Of a stretch of 64,000 bases of DNA, positions 8,091-17,041 are shown one piece after another. The stretch's first letter is position 1, and every line of letters starts with the position of its first letter. The notes below the pieces were generated by a model. It worked only from the letters and a program-made list of their open reading frames with translations. It ran no database searches and had not been told where the DNA came from. Made by a program: the position numbers and the translations under genes. Origin of the DNA: Coleofasciculus sp. FACHB-1120 (GTDB lineage: Bacteria > Cyanobacteriota > Cyanobacteriia > Cyanobacteriales > FACHB-T130); contig NZ_JACJTV010000019.1 in assembly GCF_014698845.1 (NCBI RefSeq), forward strand, positions 1 to 64,000, in the 5' to 3' direction.

Positions 8091-9173
8091 ATGCTGAGGT
8101 CAATGCCGTCTACTAAAGAAATCAAAGTTTTATATTGCTGCTCTGACTCAAATACAGATGAAGAAAAGCGGCAGAAACTCGAGAAGCATCTCAGTAGTTT
8201 GAAGCAGAAGGGCGTGATTACTACCTGGCACAAAGGCATGATCAGCGCGGGAAAAGATTGGGAAAGTGAGATTTATACCCAGATGGACACCGCTGATATA
8301 ATTTTGCTCCTGATTAGCTCGGACTTAATATATTCGCAGGATTACTGGAACATTATGGTGAAGAGGGCTATGGAACGGCACAATGCTCGACAAGCCCGTG
8401 TTATCCCTATTCTGCTCACTACGGTCGATAATTGGCGCTCTGCGTTCGGGTTCAGCAATCTCAAAGCTTTGCCTGAAGGGTCTGAGGGTGAAAAACCTGT
8501 GACCAAGTGGGGACATCACGATCATGCTTTTGCGAATATTGCTAAAGGTATCCGGGAGGTAATAGAGGAAATTACCGCTTCTCCTTTTTCTTTAAAATCT
8601 TATCCGCAGGTTAGGACAGGCATGACTGCTATTGCAAGAACTCTTGCAAATGTACCAGATGTTAGCATTTTTCTCTTACCTAAAAAATCAAGAGCGCGTC
8701 GGCGCAATAGGGCAGGTGTGACACGTTCTCTAGCACCTTTTGTAATTGGGGCATTAGGTGGAACTATAGCAATAAGCCAACTATCCCATCTAGTAGGAAA
8801 TTCTTCATTAGTACCTAATCTAACTTTAAGGTCAACGAAGAACGTAACTTCTATTGGTTGGATATGGATAGGTACTGTTAACAATAACTCAGGTAATTTG
8901 TCTGTTGGAGAGCCACTGATTGAAATCTCGTCTGGTCAGCCAGCTCCTACCGATTCCCTTGGTGTTCCATCAATAAGAGCAGTCGTGACTGTTAAGAATA
9001 AGGCTAATTTAAGAAAGGATAAATCCCAGTTTGCAGAGCAGTTAGGTCAAGTTAACCCTGGAGAAAAGCTAGTTATCCTCAAAGTAGAGCCTTTAGTAAA
9101 CCATAGTTCCAATTCACCCCGTATGAAAGTGTGGGCGGAAGTCGGTAGGTGCGATCACGCTTGTGATAATTGA
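8091..9173 (+). CDS. TIR-like, membrane-anchored protein with SH3-like C-terminus
   Basis: 360 aa (an alternative ATG at 8103 follows GAGG and is equally likely). Residues 10-160 align with the second TIR domain of the preceding protein (TTWHKGMISAGKDWESEI; RAMERHNARQARVIPILL), but the position of Glu255 there is Met89 here (YWNIMVKRAM). A basic stretch (KKSRARRRNR, 198-207) precedes one hydrophobic segment (214-231), then an SH3-like region (IRAVVTVKNKANLRKDKS...GEKLVILKVE) before a short tail. It looks like a membrane-tethered, enzymatically dead TIR adaptor or sensor. It sits 110 bases after the double-TIR gene. Confidence 0.7.
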   Translation: MLRSMPSTKEIKVLYCCSDSNTDEEKRQKLEKHLSSLKQKGVITTWHKGMISAGKDWESEIYTQMDTADIILLLISSDLIYSQDYWNIMVKRAMERHNARQARVIPILLTTVDNWRSAFGFSNLKALPEGSEGEKPVTKWGHHDHAFANIAKGIREVIEEITASPFSLKSYPQVRTGMTAIARTLANVPDVSIFLLPKKSRARRRNRAGVTRSLAPFVIGALGGTIAISQLSHLVGNSSLVPNLTLRSTKNVTSIGWIWIGTVNNNSGNLSVGEPLIEISSGQPAPTDSLGVPSIRAVVTVKNKANLRKDKSQFAEQLGQVNPGEKLVILKVEPLVNHSSNSPRMKVWAEVGRCDHACDN

Positions 9174-9348
9174 GAATACAGTCACTATTGAATGTTGCTT
9201 GTTGCGAGGCGCGATCGCACTGTAATGCAGGGGATGCGATCGCGAAAGCTCCAAACTTCATCCTCCGTCATTTTTTTGCTGCCCAGATTAGGAAAAGAAA
9301 CAGCTAAGTAATAATAAAGGCAAGTGTTGTAAAAGCGAGTAGATAGCA

Positions 9349-9888
9349 ATGGTAACTTCTACAGTTATCTCAAAGGAATACTCACTAGAAGATTGGATGC
9401 TCAATCCCCCAGATAATACAGAGTGGGTGGATGGAGAATTGGTGGAGAAAAACGGAGTGACACTCAAGCATAGCCGGATTCAGGGTAATGTGTACTTTTA
9501 CTGGAGAAGTTACAAAAACTCCAGCGGACAAGGAGGACAAGTTTATACAGAGGTTCCTTGTCGCACTAATAAGCAAGGACGTTCTCCGGATGTTGCTTAT
9601 CTGGCACCAGAACTAATTAACCAGTTTGGCGAACCTGCTGTATTTCCCCAGAGTTTTCCACTAATTGCTGAAATTGTTTCGCCTACGGATATTGCTGAAG
9701 ATGTAATTGCTAAATCTCAAGAATATTTACAATCTGGTGGGGAGGAAGTTTGGCTGGTGTTTCCTGAGAATCGTTGGATTATTGTAGTTACTCAAAATCA
9801 GCGACTTGTATTTATTTCTGGTGAAGTTGCTAGCACTCAAGTTGTGCTACAAGGCTTTAGCGTGGCAGTCGATGAATTATTGGGGTGA
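9349..9888 (+). CDS. Uma2-family (DUF820) putative endonuclease
   Basis: 179 aa. Uma2 features are present: EWVDGELVEK near the N-terminus, SPDVAYL (acidic residue of the PD-(D/E)xK-like core), PLIAEIVSPTD and EVWLVFPENRWI. The family is hugely expanded in cyanobacteria; a restriction-endonuclease-like fold is accepted but the biological role is unknown. It is a single gene, closed by a strong bidirectional terminator 36 bases after its stop. It is the first of two Uma2 genes here (the other is at 30681). Confidence 0.85.
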   Translation: MVTSTVISKEYSLEDWMLNPPDNTEWVDGELVEKNGVTLKHSRIQGNVYFYWRSYKNSSGQGGQVYTEVPCRTNKQGRSPDVAYLAPELINQFGEPAVFPQSFPLIAEIVSPTDIAEDVIAKSQEYLQSGGEEVWLVFPENRWIIVVTQNQRLVFISGEVASTQVVLQGFSVAVDELLG

Positions 9889-9923
9889 GGTATGGATTAT
9901 TTAATTTTTAAAAGTCAAAAAGT

Positions 9924-9952
9924 AAAAAGGGTGGGCACTGCCCACCCTTTTT
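9924..9952. terminator. Bidirectional intrinsic terminator
   Basis: A perfect 13-bp stem (AAAAAGGGTGGGC / GCCCACCCTTTTT) with a 3-base ACT loop. The A-tract and T-tract at the two ends let it end transcription from both sides. It sits between the convergent Uma2 gene (+) and the pyruvate dehydrogenase E2 gene (-). Confidence 0.9.
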
Positions 9953-9963
9953 AGAAGGTTAAA

Positions 9964-11295
9964 TTAAAGGGTTAAAGATTGGGCATTGGTTTCAATCAAT
10001 TTTGCCAAATCTTGCAGGAAAGCAGCGGCATCGGCACCGTAGATAATCCGGTGGTCGGCGGTAAGATTTACCTGCATCTGTCGGCGCACTCCCATCATTC
10101 CGTCTTCCGTGGCGACGACTTGAGGACGCGACGCGCCAATTGCCAAGATAGCACCTGTTCCCGGCGGCAAGATGGCATCAAACTTGTCTACCCCATACAT
10201 CCCCAAATTTGAGAGGGTAAAGGTGCCAGAACTGTATTCTGCGGGTTGCAGTTGCTTGCTTCTGGAGCGTTCGACTAAATCTTTCCAAGTACGAGATAGA
10301 GAGTAAATATCCTGCTGGTCGGCATTTTGCAGAACTGGCGTAATTAAGCCGCCGCCATCCATTGCCACGGCTACGGCAACGTTAATCGCACTGTGATACT
10401 GAATTCCCTGGTCTGAGAAGCTGGCATTCACCAAAGGATGTTTTTGCAAGGTTACGGCTACTGCTTTGGCAAGTAGCCCGGTCATGGTGACACCTTTGGA
10501 TTTAATCTGCTTGTAGAGCTTATCTAGATTATCCGTGGTGATGGTATAACCGACGCGGAAGGTAGGCACTTGCAGGCTTGCCATCATATTCCGCACCACA
10601 GCGTTTTGCAGCGTGTTGAAGGGGACAACGCTACCGGGAACGGCAACGGCGGGTACGGTGGCTGCGGCGGCGGGTTTAACGGCGGGTGCGGCTGACGGGG
10701 CTGCAACGGGTGCTGGTGGCGGGGAAGCTACGGGCGTCATTGTCGGTGTGGCAGTTGTCCCGACGGGTTGTTTACCCTTATTCGCCAATGCTTCTACATC
10801 TTCTGCGACAATCCGACCGTGGGGGCCACTGCCTTGCAGGGTACTCAAATCGACGCCTAGCTCTTTGGCTAACTTCCGGGCGCGGGGGGAGACAATGCTG
10901 CGTCCATTGCGACGGGCGGCGGCTGGTGTCGTTTCTACGGGGGCTGGGGCTGCGGGGGCTGGGGTTGCGGTGGGTTGGGCGGGAGCGGATTCGTTTACCG
11001 ATTGCGTTGCGGGGGCGGAACCAGGAGCCTGTTGCTTAGCTGTTTCGATTTCGGCTTCGGTTTCGGCGACGAGCGCGATCGCAGCCCCGACCGGAGCTGC
11101 TTCACCGGCAGGTACGATAATGGTGGCGAGATATCCTTCGTAGAAGGACTCCACATCCATATCAGCTTTGTCCGACTCGACAACCACCACGGTTTCGCCT
11201 TTTTCCACTTTGTCGCCGGGAGATTTGACCCAGGAGACAATTTTGCCTTCGGTCATGGTGGAACTAAGGGCGGGCATGAAAACTTCGTGAATCAT
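9964..11295 (-). CDS. pdhC: Dihydrolipoamide acetyltransferase, pyruvate dehydrogenase E2
   Basis: 443 aa from ATG at 11295; a 25-residue upstream extension is dropped because the conserved start is MIHEVFMPALSSTM. Lipoyl domain 1-80 with the lipoylated Lys43 in ESDKADM; a Pro/Ala-rich linker; the peripheral-subunit-binding domain around SPRARKLAKELGVDLSTLQG; and the 2-oxoacid acyltransferase domain with the ADHRIIYGADAAAF active-site segment. It transfers acetyl groups to CoA in the cytoplasmic PDH complex. E1 and E3 genes are not adjacent, as is usual in cyanobacteria. The GC-rich Ala/Pro linker produces long false reading frames on the other strand. Confidence 0.92.
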   Translation of the reverse strand: MIHEVFMPALSSTMTEGKIVSWVKSPGDKVEKGETVVVVESDKADMDVESFYEGYLATIIVPAGEAAPVGAAIALVAETEAEIETAKQQAPGSAPATQSVNESAPAQPTATPAPAAPAPVETTPAAARRNGRSIVSPRARKLAKELGVDLSTLQGSGPHGRIVAEDVEALANKGKQPVGTTATPTMTPVASPPPAPVAAPSAAPAVKPAAAATVPAVAVPGSVVPFNTLQNAVVRNMMASLQVPTFRVGYTITTDNLDKLYKQIKSKGVTMTGLLAKAVAVTLQKHPLVNASFSDQGIQYHSAINVAVAVAMDGGGLITPVLQNADQQDIYSLSRTWKDLVERSRSKQLQPAEYSSGTFTLSNLGMYGVDKFDAILPPGTGAILAIGASRPQVVATEDGMMGVRRQMQVNLTADHRIIYGADAAAFLQDLAKLIETNAQSLTL

Positions 11296-11493
11296 GGGGT
11301 GTCTTCCGAATCGACAGTCTATATAAACAAGATTAAAGCCAGATTGAATTGTATCTTGACCGATGGTCATTACAACTATCCGACTCTACAACAGTCTATT
11401 GAGTTTGTATCCTTCAACGCCGAATTCTCCGGACGCTGGGGCGGCTGGATAGAATTGGATAGAGAAAACTAATTCAAACTCTCTATTATAACG

Positions 11494-12021
11494 ATGTCTG
11501 GCAAGTTTAAATCCCTTTTGGTGTTAGTCGGTATGGCACTGGGCTTGAGTGCTTGCAGCGTCGGCGAAAGCACTCAATCAACTCCCATCCCTGCCAGCAG
11601 TCCGAGTGTTGAGCAATCCTCCCAACAGGTGAGCCAAAATGCACTTAAGAATACACCTGTTGCAGGGACTGAGCGAACTAAGTATAAACCGATACAGCTA
11701 CAAGAGATAAAGTCTGCTAACTCCTTGAAGGGAACTGACCCGAAAGCGATCGCAATTGCTCACTTCGGTCAAACTGAATCCGAGGGGGGGACGCGGGAAG
11801 TTACGCTTGAGTATCCGCAACAAAATCTAGCGGTTGTAACGATTACCCAAACCGGCGTTGCAGATGACTCTGTCGGTGCTATCAGGCATCGCGTTGAATT
11901 AGTGCCGACCTCCCCATCAGCTCAAACAGCCAAGGAATGGAAACTTGCATGGGCTGGTTCCCAAGTCAAGTGCCATGTGGGGCGAGGTCATCAAGATTGG
12001 TCAACTCAAAATTGTCAGTAG
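11494..12021 (+). CDS. Predicted lipoprotein of unknown function
   Basis: 175 aa. The N-terminus KFKSLLVLVGMALGLSAC is a lipoprotein signal with lipobox LSAC, so Cys21 would be lipidated after signal peptidase II cleavage. A Ser/Pro/Gln-rich spacer follows, then a globular part with EVTLEYPQQNLAVVTITQ and two further Cys near the end (KCHVGRGHQDWSTQNC) that could form a disulfide. I do not recognise the family. Divergent from pdhC, 198 bases away. Confidence 0.7.
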   Translation: MSGKFKSLLVLVGMALGLSACSVGESTQSTPIPASSPSVEQSSQQVSQNALKNTPVAGTERTKYKPIQLQEIKSANSLKGTDPKAIAIAHFGQTESEGGTREVTLEYPQQNLAVVTITQTGVADDSVGAIRHRVELVPTSPSAQTAKEWKLAWAGSQVKCHVGRGHQDWSTQNCQ

Positions 12022-12088
12022 ATGCCCCAATAACGGCTAATGGCTAATGGCAATCTCCGAATTACCCATTAGCCATTAACGATTCGTA

Positions 12089-12538
12089 TTAAATTTCCCC
12101 GCGAATTTCTTCCACAATTCCATCGCGCAGGAGAATTTCCACCTGCATTTTTTGAATCAGATTATCTCCCGGCTCTACTTTAAAAAAGCCTTCAATCTGA
12201 CCGTGATTCACTTCGTCATTGAGTTCTATCAGCTGCACTTGTTGCAACTGTTGCAGAAGTTGATTTTTCTGCTCAAGCAGTTCGCTTTTCTTTTGATTAA
12301 CCTGGATTTGGATATTGTCAATTTGTTGCATCACTTGCGGGCCAGGGGGTTGCAGATTCTGCTTTTGAATTTCTGAGATTGCCCGCTGTCCTTGCATTTC
12401 AAGCTGTTGCAACTGAGAGTCAAGCTGGTTAATTTGCGCCTGGAGTTGCTGCTGTGCTTCCTCTTTCCAACGAGGAGTAACAACGGCCTTGATTGTAACG
12501 GGTCGCTTTAGCAGCAGGTGTGATTGAGAAACATCCAT
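12089..12538 (-). CDS. YlqD-family protein
   Basis: 149 aa from ATG at 12538 (MDVSQSHLLLKRPVTIKAVV). The frame is open 35 codons further, but that extension is unlike the family. After the N-terminal strand (TIKAVVTPRWKEEAQ) comes a long Gln-rich coiled coil (QAQINQLDSQLQQLEMQG...LLEQKNQLLQQLQQVQ) and then a C-terminal small domain ending ILLRDGIVEEIRGEI. This matches the YlqD layout seen in Bacillus and cyanobacteria, whose function is unknown. Same strand and 137 bases downstream of the aas gene. Confidence 0.75.
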   Translation of the reverse strand: MDVSQSHLLLKRPVTIKAVVTPRWKEEAQQQLQAQINQLDSQLQQLEMQGQRAISEIQKQNLQPPGPQVMQQIDNIQIQVNQKKSELLEQKNQLLQQLQQVQLIELNDEVNHGQIEGFFKVEPGDNLIQKMQVEILLRDGIVEEIRGEI

Positions 12539-12675
12539 ATCCGTTTTGCTTGGAAAAATTAAAGAGTAAAGGTTTGTAGGAAAGGCGCTCAGGATGAGGG
12601 CTAAAGGATGAAGGCGGTGTGTGTAGTTCGCACTACACTTCATCCTTCAGGCTTTTTTCCAACTTTCCGACCAAA

Positions 12676-14655
12676 TCAGGCAAACATCCCGTCGATCATA
12701 TCGCGGTAGCGTTCCATTACGACAGGTCTGCGGATTTTCAACGTCTGGGTCATCATGCCATTTTCAATGGAGAACGGCTCCAGAATTAGCTTGAACAGAC
12801 TTATCCGGTCATCTGGGCGATAACCAGGGCGATTTTGCACCTCCCGGTTTAATTCTTTCTTGAATAATTCCTGAACAATCTTACTATTCAGGTCAATTTC
12901 TTGAGTGGATGCAGTAGGGAGATTGCTGGGTGAGGAAGTTTCCTCTGGGAGGCGCAAGTACAGATTGTTGTCTGCTGCCCACTTTTGCAAAGCTTCCAGA
13001 TTGGGGACAATTAAAGCACCAAGCGATCGCTCATCTTGACCCACCAGCACAATTTGGTCAATATAAGGACTCCGCAGACAGGCATCTTCAATCGGCTGGG
13101 GTTCGATGTTTTCGCCGTTAGTTAAAACTATCGTATCCTTCGCCCGACCTGTCAGCACTAAGTCATTCGCCTCTGTTAGCCAACCCAAGTCGCCGCTATC
13201 AAACCAACCTTCAGCGTCAATTGCCTTGGCAGTCGCTTGGGGATTTTGATAATATCCCTGCATCACTTGCGGCCCTCGTGCTAAAACCAGACCACGACTC
13301 CCAGCCGGAAGGGGTTTGCGGGTTTCGGGGTCAACAATTTTAATTTCCGTCCCTGGCAGGAATCGCCCAGATGAACCCCGCAAATTGCACCAAGACTGAC
13401 GAGCCGTTAAGACGGGGGATGTTTCTGTAAGACCATAGCCCACCAGCACCTCAAGTCCAATAATTTCAAAGAAGTTTTCCAGGTGCATGGCGAGGGAGCC
13501 GCCGCCACTGATGACGTACTTTAATTTGCCTCCAGTAGCTTCTCGGATTTTTCCATACACTAATTTCTCGGCAAGCGCATGGGCAGGAGCCAAGGCAAGC
13601 ATTTGGCTTCCAGCTAATAGCCGTTCTTGCATGGAGGGAGGTTGGGGTTGTAAGCGCAACTTGTGCCAAGTACGGCGAGCTTCAATGTAGCGCTGACTAA
13701 TGCTTAGCAGATTTTTAACCAGTTTCTGCTTATTTGCCGGTTGTTCGCGAAACTGCTTCTGGACGCCTTCGTAGATAGACTCCCACAGTCGGGGAACAGC
13801 GATTAAATAGTGGGGTTGGAATTCTTTAAAGTCTTTTTTGATGTGGCGAATGCTCGTGTAAATCTGGGTGCAACCGTGGGAGAGGAAAAAGTATTCGCCA
13901 GTGCGCCCGAAGCTGTGCCAAGTCGGGAGAATCGTTAGGACAGGTTCGCCTGGTTGCGGCTGAACGATGGTTCCCAAGTTGGTAATCTGATGGAGCAGGT
14001 TGCCATGCGTCAGCATCACGCCTTTGGGCTTGCCTGTCGTACCAGAAGTATAAATGAGCGTCGCCAGCATTTCTCGGGTTTGCTTCACCGGCTGCAAGGA
14101 TTGATTTTCCCCTGCTGCCATGACTCCAGAGAAGTTCAGCATTTTCAGGGTGGATTCTTCGGGCGGTTCTTCATCGGAGAGCAAGACGACTAGCTGAATT
14201 GGGAGGTCGTTGAGGCGTTCCCTGAGTTTTTTCAGCGTCTTCAGGTCTTCTACTACTAAAGTAGTGCTGCCGCTATCTGCCAGTATAAATAGTAACTCTT
14301 CCCGCTCTGCCTGAGAACTACGGACGATATCAACTGCCCCGGCGGTCATCGCCCCTTGGTCGGCAATAAACCAGCGCGGACTATTATCAGCAATCAGGGC
14401 AAGGCGTGATTCTGGCTGTACTCCTAATGCCTGCAACCCAGCGGCAAACTGTTGAATTTGCTGAGCTAGTTCGGTGTAATTTATAACTACTTCTGGTTGA
14501 GCGTGGGGGTCGTGGAGGGCAATGGTATTACCAAAGTGCGATCGCGCCAGCTGCCAGATAGCCGGTAGAGATTCCACCGAACTGTAATCTACCATGCGGC
14601 TAAGGTTAGCACGGTCTCGCTCGCTGAGTGGGAAGGAACTAGGGGCTTTTGACAT
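12676..14655 (-). CDS. aas: Long-chain acyl-[ACP] synthetase / acyl-CoA ligase
   Basis: 659 aa AMP-forming adenylating enzyme. The ATP-binding P-loop is LIYTSGTTGKPKGVMLTHGN; other core motifs include YGLTETSPV, GWFDSGDLGW and the hinge LTGRAKDTIVLTNGENIEPQ. In cyanobacteria this single gene usually encodes the acyl-ACP synthetase that recycles free fatty acids released from membranes or taken up from outside. The family insertion between the P-loop half and the YGLTE motif (about residues 290-380) and the length agree with that group. Substrate cannot be read from sequence, so acyl-CoA use is not excluded. Confidence 0.88.
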   Translation of the reverse strand: MSKAPSSFPLSERDRANLSRMVDYSSVESLPAIWQLARSHFGNTIALHDPHAQPEVVINYTELAQQIQQFAAGLQALGVQPESRLALIADNSPRWFIADQGAMTAGAVDIVRSSQAEREELLFILADSGSTTLVVEDLKTLKKLRERLNDLPIQLVVLLSDEEPPEESTLKMLNFSGVMAAGENQSLQPVKQTREMLATLIYTSGTTGKPKGVMLTHGNLLHQITNLGTIVQPQPGEPVLTILPTWHSFGRTGEYFFLSHGCTQIYTSIRHIKKDFKEFQPHYLIAVPRLWESIYEGVQKQFREQPANKQKLVKNLLSISQRYIEARRTWHKLRLQPQPPSMQERLLAGSQMLALAPAHALAEKLVYGKIREATGGKLKYVISGGGSLAMHLENFFEIIGLEVLVGYGLTETSPVLTARQSWCNLRGSSGRFLPGTEIKIVDPETRKPLPAGSRGLVLARGPQVMQGYYQNPQATAKAIDAEGWFDSGDLGWLTEANDLVLTGRAKDTIVLTNGENIEPQPIEDACLRSPYIDQIVLVGQDERSLGALIVPNLEALQKWAADNNLYLRLPEETSSPSNLPTASTQEIDLNSKIVQELFKKELNREVQNRPGYRPDDRISLFKLILEPFSIENGMMTQTLKIRRPVVMERYRDMIDGMFA

Positions 14656-14993
14656 ATTCTATTAATCGCTGCAATCGTTAATCAGCTCTTTTTCCAAAAT
14701 ACTCCTCTGTTGCTTCAATAATAGGTTTTAGGGACAGATATTGATTGTGTCTATGTGATCTGTGGAGAGCGATCGCATTTGATTATTTGTAATAATTGAT
14801 ACTTGACTATTGCTATTTGGCAGTATATTCTTAGACAATGGGAATCCGTGCGCCCAAAAAAAACTGAAAGAGGCACACCCATAAATTTTTTTAAATGCAA
14901 TACCTCAATACGATGAGGCGATCGTACTTACTCTCTATTAGATACGAGAAGCGATCGCATCTAAATACGGCTTAGCGAAAGAATGCGATTGCT
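14656..14993. other. Intergenic stretch without a recognised gene
   Basis: 338 bases, AT-rich, with several GCGATCGC/GCGATCG copies. No open frame, tRNA or clear terminator is seen. It contains the promoter region of the aas gene. Nothing else is supported. Confidence 0.5.
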
Positions 14994-15857
14994 CTAATCA
15001 GGTAAGTAGCTAGAATTAAGGGTTTCTTCGGGAGTAAAGGGAGGTTCAACCGGAAATGCATTAATTTCCAGTCTCGTTTCAGCAGCCGCTAATTCCCTTG
15101 CATCCTGATAGCACTCGTTAAATATCTCAGTAAAGTACGGTTGCAAGCTTGGACTTTCTTTGAACGCTTTTTTGAGTCTCTGGCGATGCTCAACGATACT
15201 TGCTAGCCAACTGTTCGAGCGTTTCTCTGATTGATAACTATATTTGAGGAGATGTATTAATAAAATCTTGAGGTTGCTGTAAACTGCGCGTTTCTCACTC
15301 CTTCCCATATCTTCAATTTCTTCTAGCAAGTTAGCGACATCAAGCGCCGAGAGTTGTCCTTCTTGCAAGAGGCTAGCGGTTGTTTCCAACCACAGATAAT
15401 AGTCTTGTTCATATAGGTTGGAGAGATTGTTAGCAGTTATCGGTGCGGGTACTTCTTCAGGTAGCCTCACGTCATCTGGAGTAACCCACCCTAATAACTC
15501 TAATGCTTGAGCAACCTCTGGAAGCATCTCCCACAAAAAACCCTCCGGGGTTTCATATCCGACAGACCAAACAGTCCACCATCGGTAAGTACCATCTCTG
15601 CGTTTATCTGGCTTGAATCCAATTTCTTCACAGAACCAGCGTCCTAGCTTACCGTACTGGGAATTCACAAATCGGTAGCCACCGTTTACACCTGCTCTTT
15701 CTGCGAGTTGTGGGGCTGTAACTTTATGGTTAGGAGCGTGATACTGCTCTTGGAGCAATCGAAGCTGTGTTTCGCTCATGCGCGAACGAATTGCAGACAA
15801 TCCCGCCACATACTCAGCAGTGACGGGTTTCTCTCTTAGGTTATAGATATAAACCAT
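14994..15857 (-). CDS. Restriction-associated N-terminal domain fused to DUF29
   Basis: 287 aa. Residues 15-95 (SRMSETQLRLLQEQYHAPNH, VTAPQLAERAGVNGGYRFVN, then YGKLGRWFCEEIGF) resemble the head domain seen before HNH nuclease domains in some restriction-type proteins; this is from memory of the family. From about residue 145 a DUF29 domain follows: LYEQDYYLWLETTASLLQEG, ALDVANLLEEIEDMGRSEKR, LLIHLLKYSYQSEKRSNSW. No HNH motif is present. DUF29 is common in cyanobacteria with unknown role. Start is ATG at 15857. The fusion is the notable point. Confidence 0.65.
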   Translation of the reverse strand: MVYIYNLREKPVTAEYVAGLSAIRSRMSETQLRLLQEQYHAPNHKVTAPQLAERAGVNGGYRFVNSQYGKLGRWFCEEIGFKPDKRRDGTYRWWTVWSVGYETPEGFLWEMLPEVAQALELLGWVTPDDVRLPEEVPAPITANNLSNLYEQDYYLWLETTASLLQEGQLSALDVANLLEEIEDMGRSEKRAVYSNLKILLIHLLKYSYQSEKRSNSWLASIVEHRQRLKKAFKESPSLQPYFTEIFNECYQDARELAAAETRLEINAFPVEPPFTPEETLNSSYLPD

Positions 15858-16064
15858 TACTACCTAAATAGTTATTAAGGCGAACATCAGAGTTGAAAAG
15901 GCTTATTTTTAATTTTATCCTGCACTCAACGGTCTGACAACTCACTAACTAACTGCATTTTTAAATAGAATTAATGAGCCAGGATGCTTCTGGATTCTCA
16001 ATACTGGCTCATAACTCCTTCAGCAATTGATACACGCGATCGCGCCATCATTTAGCTTTGGAAT

Positions 16065-16214
16065 AGTTGTCTTTTTGCACTTGTTTGATAACTTCCTTGA
16101 AGGACAACTGGACACCCCAAACATCGCTGAAGAAGCGCTTTTCTTGCTTCATCGTGTCGAAGAAACGGACGGCTTTTGCGGTGTGGCAGATTACTTTCTG
16201 TTATGGCGATCGCG
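16065..16214 (-). repeat. Degenerate 150-bp repeat, copy 1 (gene remnant)
   Basis: Read on the minus strand it translates as [20 protein letters not shown], continuing into a [14 protein letters not shown] segment, with TAA immediately before CAG. A second diverged copy lies at 17333-17483. The matching amino-acid pattern and nucleotide blocks (cttcttgcttcat-ttgtcgaagaa) show common descent. No start codon is in place, so this is a remnant of a small gene rather than a working one. Confidence 0.6.
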
Positions 16215-16228
16215 TTATCATTACCTTT

Positions 16229-17041
16229 TTAATTTTGCGCCTGCTGAAACGCTTCTATCTTTTCCTTTCCCTCAGGAAGTTCAGAGCCGACGACATAAAA
16301 ATCTTGTGGATAGATCCAGTGGGTGCCTAGAGGCCCATGAATTTGAATTCCGGTCATGACGGCGTAGTTAAACACAGAGCGATCCAGAGTGTTTAAGAGG
16401 GATTCGACATCGTCGGAAATAATTTTAGATGCCAATTTTGTAACTTCTATTAAATCGGGTTTGTCGCCATAGGTAAGGGATGAAAGAATTTTCTGCCGGA
16501 TAATTGTTTGTTCAATATCCTGCATATCCATTTCTAGTTTCAGATGACCAGATGCCAATTCTTTAACGACTGTTTCTAATGCTCCACAAGCGTGAGAAAC
16601 TTTTTGAACGCCATCTCGATAAACCTTACCAATCTCGCCATGTCTAGAAATAGCGATATGGGGCATCGCATAGAAGGTAAAACGACGGATACCATCAACG
16701 ATAGGGGTATGGTCAGTTGCAGCGGCTAACCCAGTTTTCCCCATCATGACGAACCCGGCTAAGCTGCAACAATTAAAAGTTTTCCCCCAGTATCGAATTA
16801 CTTCAATGAATAGAGGTTCGGCGACTTCATCCCGACAAATTGCTATCATTCCCATCGTGTTTTCGTCACAAAAACCGTAGGCGCTCAAGCTTTGGAAAGT
16901 CTTTCTCATGTACTTGCTCATGGGGACTGCCCCTGGAAAGTGAGTTTGCAGCGTTTGATGAAATGCTGGAAACACGTTAGGGTCATATCCATTGAGCGTT
17001 TGGGGGATAGTTTCGCCAAGCTGGTTGACGTGATGGGTCAT
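16229..17041 (-). CDS. LCIB/C-type (theta-like) carbonic anhydrase
   Basis: 270 aa. The family pattern is clear: C69-RDE in GMIAICRDEVAEP, WGKTFNCCSLAGFVMMGKTG, AAATDHTP, MPHIAISRHGEIGKVYR with H128, ACGAL with C152, and near the end YAVMTGIQIHGPLG. C69, H128 and C152 are the expected zinc ligands, with the Asp-Arg of CRDE beside them. Algal relatives act in the CO2-concentrating mechanism; bacterial relatives hydrate CO2 in vitro in some cases. The ribosome site AGGAG lies upstream of the ATG at 17041. The gene is flanked on both sides by copies of one degenerate repeat. Confidence 0.8.
   Translation of the reverse strand: MTHHVNQLGETIPQTLNGYDPNVFPAFHQTLQTHFPGAVPMSKYMRKTFQSLSAYGFCDENTMGMIAICRDEVAEPLFIEVIRYWGKTFNCCSLAGFVMMGKTGLAAATDHTPIVDGIRRFTFYAMPHIAISRHGEIGKVYRDGVQKVSHACGALETVVKELASGHLKLEMDMQDIEQTIIRQKILSSLTYGDKPDLIEVTKLASKIISDDVESLLNTLDRSVFNYAVMTGIQIHGPLGTHWIYPQDFYVVGSELPEGKEKIEAFQQAQN

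Noticed and set aside
10613-11143. Plus-strand open frame of 176 codons opposite the E2 gene
   Set aside because: It is the antisense of the Ala/Pro-rich linker of the E2 gene; composition is Gly/Thr/Ala repeats without a ribosome site.
16027-16359. Plus-strand frame of 110 codons
   Set aside because: It is antisense to the degenerate repeat copy and to the end of the carbonic-anhydrase gene.
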